Source: an uncultured Victivallaceae bacterium (lineage in GTDB: Bacteria; Verrucomicrobiota; Lentisphaeria; Victivallales; Victivallaceae). Taken from it: a stretch of DNA of 7,150 bases. Positions 1-7,149 of this stretch are shown here, one piece after another. The DNA lies in the NCBI GenBank assembly GCA_934663655.1, contig CAKUKT010000130.1, positions 1 to 7,150 on the forward strand, read 5' to 3'. Position numbers and translations under genes: made by a program. Every line of letters begins with the position of its first letter. The stretch's first letter is position 1. The notes below the pieces were generated by a model that worked only from the letters and a program-made list of their open reading frames with translations, did no database searches and was not told the DNA's origin.

Positions 1-1589
1 GGAAAGGTGCGGTTGAGGATGATCGGATCGGCAAAAAAATTCAAAACGACCAGTTTATATTCCTGATTGACCCCCTGTCGCGACCAGAAATCCTGCCACT
101 CGCGCAGCTCATTGTCGAGCTCGGAGAGCCCACAGGGAACCTGCAGAGCCGACACGATATTCTCCGCCTGCCAATAGGAATTCAAGGTTTTCTCCAAGCC
201 CCATGAACTGGTAATCGAATCATTCAGAAACAGGATGCGCGGCGGCTGTCGGTCAGCTGGAAACGGCGCGGCGGTTTTCAGCTCAACTGCAAATTCCCGG
301 GTGGTTGCCAGACAGCGGTCCTTTACTTCAAACCGATATCTTCCTGCGGTTTCGGGAAGTTCAAATTTCCCATCCGGCAGCGGAAGTTTCTTCCCGTCCG
401 GGGCATGGTAAAAATAGCTCATCCGCCTGTTGTTGCCATTCCCGGGGACCACTCCGGTAAGGTAAAAGAAACGTTGATCGGATGCAACTACCGCCGGAGG
501 AATATCAAGCACCAGCGGCTGGTCCTCAGCCGTTTCCGGACCGGGTACGGCCGGGGTGGGCGGAACCGGGGATAATTTTTCAGGCTCGGCCGCTGCTGTG
601 TCAAGGATGACTTCCCGGTTGGCTTCCGGCCAGAATAATTCGTTGTGATAATACACGGTTGCTGATTTCGGCAACTGGTTCAGAATAAATTTACAGTTCA
701 AGGTCATTTCGCGGCTGTTGAGGTAGCCGTCGGTTTGGCCGATGATGAAATCATCCGCTGAAATCATCCCGGGGGGGAGAATATCGGCAAAGTTGATTTC
801 TCCCGGTGCTGAATCCACCTTGATTTCAGCAGGCAGAGAATCAAGCAGCCACTGCCGGGAACCGCGTTCATTTCCGTCACCGGTCTTCCCGGTGTACCGG
901 TAGAGCAGATACCGTTTTCTCCGATATACGGCTTCATCCACAAGTTCGAATGGGAAGATATAGTATGAAGAACGGAACTCCTGAATAAAATCCTCTGAAG
1001 AGCTGTCTCTGGCAATGTCCAACAGCAGATATAAATCCACGTTACCTGTTTGATGCGGCAGAAAATCGACAAATTCAGTAACCGAATCGAAATTATGAAC
1101 CTGGGGATTCTGATCGTGCAGGACAAAACCGACCGGCAGAACACTGCTGCATGAGACGCCGCAGAGGATGATTGTTCTATCGGTCGTATTCCCGCGGATG
1201 GTTTGCGCAAAATCAAAAACAAACTGCTTGGGATATGGCCTTGCCGTCCGCAATGAGGTTATCAGACATGACACGACCGCAATCGTGAGCAGCATAATGC
1301 CCGCCCATGATCTCCACCGGGCAGGCAAACGCTCCCAGTTGCCGCAGAAACCTCCGGCCAGCATGGATATCAGAACTGCCGGAACAAACATATAACGGGA
1401 TACCTTGTTGCCGCACATGTAGATGAGGAAAAAACCGAACATCCCCACAGCCAGCGAAATAAACAACTTTGCTCCGGGATGGGACCTGAATTCCTTCGTC
1501 CCTCCAACTGACAAAACCAGAACTACCGGGACAATGAAGAAAAATGCCCCCTCAAGCATTTTCAGATAACCGTCAAACACCTCAATCAT
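1..1589 (-). CDS. C-terminal part of a split GT-C membrane glycosyltransferase with a C-terminal SGNH-like domain (partial, runs off the left edge)
   Basis: One reading frame stays open from the ATG at 1589 down to base 1 (529 codons, no stop), so the true 3' end lies outside the window. Residues about 14-113 hold four hydrophobic helices. The segment SRYMFVPAVL (64-73) matches the 'RY..P' helix start typical of the C-terminal half of PMT/GT39-like (GT-C) transferases. Residues 114-334 are soluble and unrecognised; 335-357 is a Pro-rich linker; 358-440 looks like a small beta-sandwich (Ig-like). From about 449, RILFLNDSIT and a later hydrophobic strand LVVLNFFAD (513-521) resemble SGNH-hydrolase blocks I and III, with the usual GDS changed to NDS. 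The first codons overlap the end of the upstream half by 8 bases and only a weak Shine-Dalgarno precedes the ATG, so this is probably not an independently evolved gene but the continuation of the 2403-1582 frame. The coding frame is well supported; independent translation is not. Confidence 0.8.
   Translation of the reverse strand, partial: MIEVFDGYLKMLEGAFFFIVPVVLVLSVGGTKEFRSHPGAKLFISLAVGMFGFFLIYMCGNKVSRYMFVPAVLISMLAGGFCGNWERLPARWRSWAGIMLLTIAVVSCLITSLRTARPYPKQFVFDFAQTIRGNTTDRTIILCGVSCSSVLPVGFVLHDQNPQVHNFDSVTEFVDFLPHQTGNVDLYLLLDIARDSSSEDFIQEFRSSYYIFPFELVDEAVYRRKRYLLYRYTGKTGDGNERGSRQWLLDSLPAEIKVDSAPGEINFADILPPGMISADDFIIGQTDGYLNSREMTLNCKFILNQLPKSATVYYHNELFWPEANREVILDTAAAEPEKLSPVPPTPAVPGPETAEDQPLVLDIPPAVVASDQRFFYLTGVVPGNGNNRRMSYFYHAPDGKKLPLPDGKFELPETAGRYRFEVKDRCLATTREFAVELKTAAPFPADRQPPRILFLNDSITSSWGLEKTLNSYWQAENIVSALQVPCGLSELDNELREWQDFWSRQGVNQEYKLVVLNFFADPIILNRTF
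1582..1589 (-). other. Frameshift/overlap junction between the two glycosyltransferase halves
   Basis: Read on the minus strand these 8 bases are ATGATTGA. The TGA closes the 273-codon N-terminal frame and the ATG opens the C-terminal frame, which is displaced by +1. The surrounding bases are rich in GAT/ATC triplets and include the 8-base palindrome ATCATGAT (1585-1592) and the palindrome TGATCA (1589-1594), the kind of local repetition in which small indels occur. There is no long homopolymer and no classic slippery heptamer. The junction may be a mutation, a sequencing error, a recoding site or a stop-restart overlap; the sequence alone does not decide. Confidence 0.7.
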
Positions 1590-2403
1590 GATCAGCATCA
1601 TCCAGCATTTCACCAACCATGTTCCATGGTGTATAACCATAATTTCCAACCGCCAGACCACCCAGCAGAATCCCTGCCGGCAAGAGCATCAACACCAGCA
1701 GCAGCAGGGTTTTCAAACACTCCCGCCCCCGGAGTCGTAACGGTGTCTTAACTATTGTGATAAAGCGCCAGATCAGCAGCATCGCCACTTCCAGGGAAAC
1801 GAAAATCAGCATCTCTTTACGGCACCAGAACCCGAGCCCGGCCAGCAATCCGATCCCCAGCAGCAGCAGACATTGTTCGCCCCATGACTCCTGCCGCCGG
1901 CCGATAAGCAACCACAGCCAGCAGCTCCAGATTACAATCGTCCAGTAAAGGGGATCTCGGAGAATCCCTCTGCTGTATTCATACCAGCCGGGCAGAGAAC
2001 ACACCAGCAGCGCCACTCCCAGTGCGGTCAGTGGTTTGCGGTACAACTGCCAGCAGCAATTCCACACCCCCCAGGCCGCGAGCAGACAGGCGCAGATATT
2101 CAGCGCGCGTCCCGCCGTCTCCAGAGGGATCCCGGTACGGTGGATGGCTACCATCAATATTGTCAGCAGTGGTGGGAAGTTCCCGAGACGCGGCATCTGC
2201 TGCAATGCCGCCTGCCACCCGTGTTCGGATACCTGTGCGGCAAAGTCCAGGTAGCCGTAGGAATCTGCAGGCATGATCCCCCGCATGGAATAAATCGTCA
2301 CCCCCAGCGTCAACGCCACATAACCGATTACAATTGCGGAACCGGAAAAATAGTTTAAGCCCGATAACTTGATGCCGGATTGTGATTGATTTATTTCATT
2401 CAT
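1582..2403 (-). CDS. N-terminal half of a GT-C (family 39-like) membrane glycosyltransferase, apparently cut by a frameshift
   Basis: The 273-residue product has a short cytoplasmic N-terminus, then a first helix (about 21-40) followed by a loop with PADSYGYLDFA (45-55), in which Asp47 sits where GT-C enzymes place a catalytic acidic residue after helix 1. Further helices lie near 97-118, 124-140, 150-168, 177-194, 197-215 and 231-252. The stretch GLLAGLGFWCRKE (185-197) resembles the 'GLl.gl...R.E' element of PMT/ArnT-type transferases. Family members usually have 8 or more helices and about 450-600 residues or more, so this product is short. It stops just after the last of these helices, and the missing helices are encoded immediately downstream in another frame. 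Such enzymes use polyprenyl-phosphate-linked sugars at the membrane; the acceptor is unknown. The ATG at 2403 lies 12 bases after the upstream stop and has no clear Shine-Dalgarno, suggesting translational coupling. Confidence 0.85.
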   Translation of the reverse strand: MNEINQSQSGIKLSGLNYFSGSAIVIGYVALTLGVTIYSMRGIMPADSYGYLDFAAQVSEHGWQAALQQMPRLGNFPPLLTILMVAIHRTGIPLETAGRALNICACLLAAWGVWNCCWQLYRKPLTALGVALLVCSLPGWYEYSRGILRDPLYWTIVIWSCWLWLLIGRRQESWGEQCLLLLGIGLLAGLGFWCRKEMLIFVSLEVAMLLIWRFITIVKTPLRLRGRECLKTLLLLVLMLLPAGILLGGLAVGNYGYTPWNMVGEMLDDADHD

Positions 2404-2415
2404 AGCCGCAGCAGA

Positions 2416-3561
2416 TCATTTGTCTTCAGTCAACGCCATGGTCAGCGCCCGGAACGCCCACGCCTCACTCCAGCGCAGGTAGGGGATTTTTATCGTAAAG
2501 TGATTCGCTTTGCGAAAATAGAATATTCCCTGTCCGGCATCATACATGTTGTCAAGTGTCCAGTTCAAGATCTTATTTACCAGCGCGCGGTATTTATCTC
2601 CCTCACCGGAGAAAAAACTGATCGCTTCCGCTGGAGCGTGAATATCGACCAGATAGAGCCGGTCATGGTAATATTTCGGTGTCCCGTCATCGAGAAAGAA
2701 GTTCCCCGCGTAAAAATCCACTCCGGTTTCATATTGTTTCAGATATTCACCGGCCACTCCCAATTGCAGAAAACGGCGCAGCGCCTCCAGATTAAAGCCG
2801 GTGTGAAAACTGTCTATCCAACTCTGGGCAGTCGTTTCGGCATAGGCCCATGAACCGTCGGCATGCTGATATTTCATGCTGTAGTGCAACGAAGCGAGCG
2901 CCGGATCCAGCAGTTCCGGCCGATTATAGTTCACCGCCAGGCGAGCCAGCAATGAGGCGCCCAGCATGTTGGCGTTGTGGACGAAGTTGGTATCCAGCGG
3001 TGTGTAACTGAAACAGAATGTTTCTCCCTCATTTTTGCGTTTCAAATCGTTGAGCATAAAGTCGGGAATGGAACCGGCCAGTTCCAGTGCCTTCGGGTTG
3101 CCGCACGCTTCAAAACAATCCAGCAATGCGTGACCGGCAAACGCGGTGTTCACGATGGTTGGCGTATCTCTCGGCAAGCATTGAAAGCGGTTCTGCCACG
3201 GGAAGTTGTACCCCCAGGCACTGCCGGACGTCCGCGGCGAACGATGAACGCTCAGCAGCTCCACCAGTTGATCCAGACGCTGCCGGTTCTCCTCCGAACC
3301 ATCCCGGCGGTAAAGTCGGACGTTGCCTTCCAGAAAGAGCGCCAGCGCCTTCGGGTTGATGCCCCGTCTGACCATCAGCAGCGGCCGGAAGTTGAACGGA
3401 CTGCGCCGACCGAGTTGAGTTAGAGCAATTCTCCCGAAGCGCGTTCCCAGCGAGAGCAAATTGGCCAGCGGCGAGTTGAGCATGTCATACGGGTCATAGC
3501 CAGCATAATTCCAGCTTTCAGCGTAAGTCTGCAAACGCTGAATGATCGGCAATATTTCCAT
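2416..3561 (-). CDS. Alpha/alpha-toroid-like protein of a polysaccharide cluster, function unknown
   Basis: The 381-residue product is soluble, with no signal peptide or membrane helix. It has repeated helical-hairpin character and aromatic/acidic motifs typical of (alpha/alpha) barrel proteins: GYDPYDMLNS (21-30), VHNANMLGASLLARLA (194-209), YQHADGSWAY (231-240, like the Q..DGSW 'QW' motif of terpenoid-cyclase-type toroids), WIDSFHTGFNLEAL (248-261) and a C-terminal YLRWSEAWAF (361-370). From memory, relatives sit in exopolysaccharide clusters and are often labelled 'delta-aminolevulinic acid dehydratase'; nothing seen here supports that name. A carbohydrate-binding, epimerase-like or lyase-like role is possible, but no catalytic set can be assigned. 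The ATG at 3561 overlaps the previous stop by one base (TGATG); a GTG one codon earlier (3564) also has a usable GGAG 8 bases upstream, so the start is uncertain by one residue. The gene is coupled to the oxidoreductase upstream and lies 12 bases before the glycosyltransferase. Confidence 0.85.
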   Translation of the reverse strand: MEILPIIQRLQTYAESWNYAGYDPYDMLNSPLANLLSLGTRFGRIALTQLGRRSPFNFRPLLMVRRGINPKALALFLEGNVRLYRRDGSEENRQRLDQLVELLSVHRSPRTSGSAWGYNFPWQNRFQCLPRDTPTIVNTAFAGHALLDCFEACGNPKALELAGSIPDFMLNDLKRKNEGETFCFSYTPLDTNFVHNANMLGASLLARLAVNYNRPELLDPALASLHYSMKYQHADGSWAYAETTAQSWIDSFHTGFNLEALRRFLQLGVAGEYLKQYETGVDFYAGNFFLDDGTPKYYHDRLYLVDIHAPAEAISFFSGEGDKYRALVNKILNWTLDNMYDAGQGIFYFRKANHFTIKIPYLRWSEAWAFRALTMALTEDK

Positions 3562-5696
3562 CACTCCGGAATCTCCACTGGAGACTTATCTCTTAACGAA
3601 TCCAGCACCGCGAAACTGGCCAAAGTGGCGGCCCGCAGTTCCGCAAAACTGATCAGCGGTTCTCCACCCTGGCGGAGACGGTCGAAAAATGCTTCAACCA
3701 TCACCTTCTGTCCCTTGTCCTGACCGAAGGTTTTGAATTTCGATTCGCGCCGGCCGAAGATTTTCAGCTCCCGGAAATCCTTCAGTACAGCACTGCAGCC
3801 GGCGTGATGCACCTCGAAGTACTCCTTGTCCAGAACCTTCGATCCATTCGCGTAATAGGCGACCACACCGGTGGAACCGTTGGCAAACTCAATATTGATG
3901 TTGACCGTATCATTGAATCCGTGGGAATCCGGAACGCCGCAGGCATAAATCCGGACTGGCAGACTTCCGCAAATCCAGGACATATAGTCGATAAAGTGAC
4001 AGCCTTCGCCGATGATCCGTCCGCCGCCGAGTTCCGCATCCTGAATCCAACTGCCGGCTGGAATGTTTCCGGCATTTATCCGGTACAGCATACTCATGGG
4101 ACCATCACCGATCTTCTTTTTGAGTTTTGCCGAGAGGGGCGCAAAACGCCGGTTGAATCCTACCATCAACTGTTTGCCGCTGTTGCTCCATGCTTTTTCC
4201 ACTGCTTCCAGTTCCCCGGGTGTCAGTGCCAACGGCTTCTCGACAAAAACATTCTTTCCGTGTTCGAGCGCCTTGATCACATAAGACGCGTGGGAATCAT
4301 GCCGGGTCGCGATGAAAACGGTATTGACTTCCGGATTCTCGAAAATATCGCTTTCCCGATCTGTGCAACCGGTAAAACCAAAGCGTTCCGCCACCCGCCG
4401 GGAAGTTGTGCCGCCGTTGGTCAGCACCGTGACTTTCCGGATTTTGTCCGGGAGATTGGGAAGAAGATTTCCCTGCGCATAGCTGCCGGCTCCGATAAAC
4501 GCCACCCCAATGCCGGCTCCGACGCCGACAGAAGCTGCCGGCGCCACCGCAATGGTGCCGGAAGTCACCTCCTTGTCCGGATCATACTCCAGTACAATTC
4601 CGGTGAATGGTTCCGTTTTATTGACGATCATGTCGTAGGCTTGTGGAGCATCGGCGAATTTGAAGCGGTGCGTGGTCAATGCGCTGACGTCGATTTTACC
4701 AGCCAGCAGCAGCTGCTGAAATGCTTCCATGTTGCGTTTTTCAGTCCAGCGCACATACTCAACCGGGTAGTCGATTCCCTTTTCTTCGTAATCAAGATCG
4801 TAGCGTCCCGGGCCATATGAACAGGACATCTTGAGCGTAAGCTCTTTTTTATAGTAGTCATTGCGGTCAAAACCGGTCGGAACCGCTCCCAGAATCACCA
4901 CCGAAGCCCGGCGCCGGGCAATTTTGCCGGCGAAATTGACCGGGTCAAGACTGGAGGTCGCTGCCGCAATGATCACCGCATCCACACCGTTCCCGCCGGT
5001 GAACTCGTCAATGGCTGCTTCAACTCCGGGTTGATTGCGTTCCAGGGCCAGATCCAGGAAACGCCCGGCTTTTTTCACTGCCGACGTGGATATATCCATT
5101 CCGATCACCCGGCATCCGGAGGCCCGGCACAACTGGGCGGCCAGCTGTCCGATCAGTCCCAGCCCGTTCACCAGTACCGTATCTCCCAGATGCAGGTCGG
5201 CCTGCCGAACCCCCTGCATGGCGATTGCTCCGAGCGTGTTATAGGCCGCATCAGCCAGATTTGCTTCTGGAGCCAGTTTGACGCACAGATTCACCGGTAC
5301 CGCCACCACTTCGGCATGGCTGGCATAACCCACACCTGCACAGGCAACTTTATCTCCGGGCGCAAATCCGGTCACTTCGCAGCCGACGCCGATCACCACG
5401 CCGGCAGAACTGTAACCGCAGGGAGAATAAGCTTCCAGTTTTTTGGTCACTGCGCGATAAGTCTGCACCAGACCTTGCTTTTTCAACACGTCGAGAACCT
5501 GCTTGACCTGTTGGGGGCGTTCCCTGGCTTTGGCCAGCAGACTTTTGCGTGCGGAATTGGCAGTGGCTCCCTCCGTTCCCGCGCTGATGACCGAAAAGTG
5601 ATTGCGAACCAGGAGCATTCGCGCTCCGCACTGCGGAAATGGAACTTCCACAATTTTAGTTTCGCCGTCCTTCAATTTCTGGGTCAGTTGTTGCAT
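3561..5696 (-). CDS. Bi-domain oxidoreductase: MDR (zinc-type) dehydrogenase fused to Gfo/Idh/MocA dehydrogenase
   Basis: The 711-residue cytoplasmic protein has two nucleotide-binding modules. Residues about 1-370 are an MDR (alcohol/sorbitol dehydrogenase-like) domain with its Rossmann turn at VNGLGLIG (176-183). The usual zinc-ligand contexts are replaced: ISAGTE (38-43) stands where 'CG(T/S)D' is expected and PCGYSSAG (92-99) where 'GHE..G' is expected, so this half is probably zinc-independent. A Gly/Ala/Val-rich linker (about 380-397) leads to a Gfo/Idh/MocA domain with GAGSYA (402-407), the family's VEKPLALT (485-492) and GEGCHFIDY (563-571), in which EKP supplies the conserved Lys and His567 and Asp570 lie in the usual active-site region. 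This two-domain arrangement is known from polysaccharide clusters and is thought to oxidise or reduce sugar intermediates; the substrate cannot be read here. The start is set by AAAGG (5703-5707) six bases before the ATG. It lies 23 bases after the CapK-like gene. Confidence 0.95.
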   Translation of the reverse strand: MQQLTQKLKDGETKIVEVPFPQCGARMLLVRNHFSVISAGTEGATANSARKSLLAKARERPQQVKQVLDVLKKQGLVQTYRAVTKKLEAYSPCGYSSAGVVIGVGCEVTGFAPGDKVACAGVGYASHAEVVAVPVNLCVKLAPEANLADAAYNTLGAIAMQGVRQADLHLGDTVLVNGLGLIGQLAAQLCRASGCRVIGMDISTSAVKKAGRFLDLALERNQPGVEAAIDEFTGGNGVDAVIIAAATSSLDPVNFAGKIARRRASVVILGAVPTGFDRNDYYKKELTLKMSCSYGPGRYDLDYEEKGIDYPVEYVRWTEKRNMEAFQQLLLAGKIDVSALTTHRFKFADAPQAYDMIVNKTEPFTGIVLEYDPDKEVTSGTIAVAPAASVGVGAGIGVAFIGAGSYAQGNLLPNLPDKIRKVTVLTNGGTTSRRVAERFGFTGCTDRESDIFENPEVNTVFIATRHDSHASYVIKALEHGKNVFVEKPLALTPGELEAVEKAWSNSGKQLMVGFNRRFAPLSAKLKKKIGDGPMSMLYRINAGNIPAGSWIQDAELGGGRIIGEGCHFIDYMSWICGSLPVRIYACGVPDSHGFNDTVNINIEFANGSTGVVAYYANGSKVLDKEYFEVHHAGCSAVLKDFRELKIFGRRESKFKTFGQDKGQKVMVEAFFDRLRQGGEPLISFAELRAATLASFAVLDSLRDKSPVEIPE

Positions 5697-5719
5697 GATA
5701 TACCTTTGATATTCAATAA

Positions 5720-7093
5720 TTACTTCTTTACGTGCTGGATCAAGAAACGGTGTTTCCCGCGGATTGTTTTTTCAATATGTGAAACTACGTTTACATTTAT
5801 TTTGATATTATTACTGACTGACTGCTCGAGAGAGGAGATCAGCTGGGAAATATCCTCGGGTTGAAAATCATTCAGCGGGACAAGATTGATTTGCAGTTTT
5901 CCGGGTTGAAATTGTTCCAGTTGAAGCTCTTTGATTTTTTCAAAGGCGGGGAGATGTTGTCCAAAAATAAACGCTGTCAGAGTAACACTGCGCCCATCCT
6001 CCAGAAAGATCTCATCCTGCCCACGTCCTTCTATCTCATCGAGAGTAAAAAGCTTAATGCCCTGAAAATCATAAGAATTTCCAAGCGTTCCCCGGTCTCC
6101 GGTATCATAGCGCAGGAACGGCTGAGCATCGTTATCAAAAGATGTTGCAATAATTCTACCGGATTGTCCAATAACAGTAACCGGTTGGTTTTCGTCATCA
6201 AGAAGCTCTATGTAGCCATAGAACGGGAAAAAAGCAAATTGGTTGCTCCCGGGTAAATTACCCCCCATGACCGCACATTCCGAATGTCCGTACCACGAAC
6301 ATACCGGGGCATTGAAAAACTTTTCTATCAATGACCGGTCTTCGGAAGACAAGAACTCTGAGCCAAGAAACAGCGCTTTGATGGTTTGCAAATAATGACG
6401 CGGTCGGTTGCCGCAGCACTTCATGAAAATCTGTACCGCAGACGGATAGGCATGAACAAAAGCGGGTTTGAAGCGGGAGATTTCATGGAGAACCGCATCT
6501 ATATTCCGGGCAGATATTTCATAACAGGAGATATTCAGACAGTTTTTAACCGCCTGATATTGGAAAAGCCGGTTATCTTTCAACGGCTTTCCCCGCATCA
6601 TAACCATCCTGTCGCCCGGCCGGTATCCATACAGGTGCCAGAACCAGTTGAAATGAGCGTACTCTTTGGGACGCGTCCGGTTCTTATGTATCAGAAATGT
6701 CATCGGAGTGCCACTGCTGCCACCGGTATTGGCTCTTAAGGTCATATTTTCAGGGATCTGCCCATGAAACTGTTCCGCGTTCTGCAGGATATCCTGTTTG
6801 CTTATGATGGGCAATTTGCGGAAATCTTCCATGGTTTTTATCGGCGAATATTTTTTGTAGAAGGGAGTTGATTTGATCGCGCGATTTACCTGATCCATTA
6901 ACAATTCCCTCTGCAAAGCATTGGCTTGTTCGGGATTCGTCAGAAATTTACGGATACGCTGTTCATATAAATGATAGAATTGCCCGTATCGGATAGCTGT
7001 CGGAAGAGCGCGATAGGCCATTCCGGAGATATTTTGTAGCCAGACTGGACATCTTTCATATATGTTTAAAAACCGATAAAGGAAATCTTCCAT
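5720..7093 (-). CDS. Phenylacetate-CoA ligase-like / CapK-family adenylate-forming enzyme
   Basis: The 457-residue protein has the length and motifs of the PaaK/CapK branch of the ANL superfamily, which activates a carboxylic acid as an acyl-adenylate and usually passes it to CoA or another acceptor. Visible motifs are the phosphate-binding loop TGGSSGTP (123-130), YGHSE (268-272, the A5 aromatic/Glu motif), RYDTGD (328-333, with the ribose-binding Asp) and a C-terminal GK (446-447) in the position of the catalytic lysine. The N-terminus, rich in Tyr, Arg and Pro, is typical of the capsule-cluster CapK group, so the ATG at 7093 gives a full-length protein; no other ATG, GTG or TTG lies in frame before an upstream stop at 7130-7132. 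That ATG lacks a good Shine-Dalgarno, suggesting coupling to whatever is translated upstream. The gene looks more AT-rich than those after it. The substrate is unknown; in capsule clusters this family is associated with polymer decoration or assembly. Confidence 0.93.
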   Translation of the reverse strand: MEDFLYRFLNIYERCPVWLQNISGMAYRALPTAIRYGQFYHLYEQRIRKFLTNPEQANALQRELLMDQVNRAIKSTPFYKKYSPIKTMEDFRKLPIISKQDILQNAEQFHGQIPENMTLRANTGGSSGTPMTFLIHKNRTRPKEYAHFNWFWHLYGYRPGDRMVMMRGKPLKDNRLFQYQAVKNCLNISCYEISARNIDAVLHEISRFKPAFVHAYPSAVQIFMKCCGNRPRHYLQTIKALFLGSEFLSSEDRSLIEKFFNAPVCSWYGHSECAVMGGNLPGSNQFAFFPFYGYIELLDDENQPVTVIGQSGRIIATSFDNDAQPFLRYDTGDRGTLGNSYDFQGIKLFTLDEIEGRGQDEIFLEDGRSVTLTAFIFGQHLPAFEKIKELQLEQFQPGKLQINLVPLNDFQPEDISQLISSLEQSVSNNIKINVNVVSHIEKTIRGKHRFLIQHVKK

Positions 7094-7133
7094 TTTTATT
7101 CGCTGACATCCCGTAATTTTTGAGAATGGTCAT
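7056..7133 (-). CDS. Possible short overlapping ORF (25 aa) or tail of an upstream gene
   Basis: An ATG at 7133 follows AGGGAGG (7139-7145) by five bases, the strongest Shine-Dalgarno in the window. The frame encodes MTILKNYGMSANKNG and about ten more residues, then stops at 7056, inside the CapK-like gene and overlapping its start by 38 bases. It could be a small coupling or leader peptide, or, because the frame is also open to the window edge, the tail of a longer upstream gene. No family is recognised. It competes with the alternative tail ending at 7096. Confidence 0.25.
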   Translation of the reverse strand: MTILKNYGMSANKNGRFPLSVFKHI

Positions 7134-7149
7134 TTCTACCTCCCTGGCG
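7096..7149 (-). CDS. Possible 3' end of an upstream operon gene (partial)
   Basis: One frame is open from the right edge and ends in TAA at 7096-7098, two bases before the CapK-like ATG. It reads RQGGRNDHSQKLRDVSE, a hydrophilic tail that would suit a protein C-terminus, and a stop this close to the next start is the usual operon arrangement. Only 17 codons are visible and a second frame is also open here, so this is tentative. Confidence 0.35.
   Translation of the reverse strand, partial: RQGGRNDHSQKLRDVSE
7139..7145 (-). promoter_or_regulatory. Strong Shine-Dalgarno (AGGGAGG)
   Basis: AGGGAGG on the minus strand lies 5 bases before the ATG at 7133, but 45 bases before the CapK-like ATG at 7093, too far to serve that start directly. 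It either initiates the short overlapping frame or is a chance match within an upstream coding tail. Confidence 0.35.

Noticed and set aside
764..1416. Two minus-strand open frames (1222-764 and 1416-1213)
   Set aside because: Both are in other frames than the continuous open frame from 1589 to base 1, which has the convincing membrane and domain content; they are shadows of it.
1615..1629. Inverted repeat ACCATG-TT-CCATGGT
   Set aside because: Short, lies inside coding sequence, has no T-run after it, and is too weak for a terminator or operator claim.
2386..3423. Plus-strand open frames at 2386-2853 and 2977-3423
   Set aside because: Antisense to the toroid-like gene, with no start-site support or motifs.
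3804..4820. Long plus-strand open frame (338 codons)
   Set aside because: It lies wholly antisense to the well-supported two-domain oxidoreductase, has no recognisable motif, and its translation is rich in Arg, His, Cys and Phe as expected of a shadow frame.
5031..5864. Plus-strand open frame (277 codons)
   Set aside because: Antisense to the oxidoreductase start and the CapK-like end, spanning the real intergenic gap; its sequence is low in family-like features.
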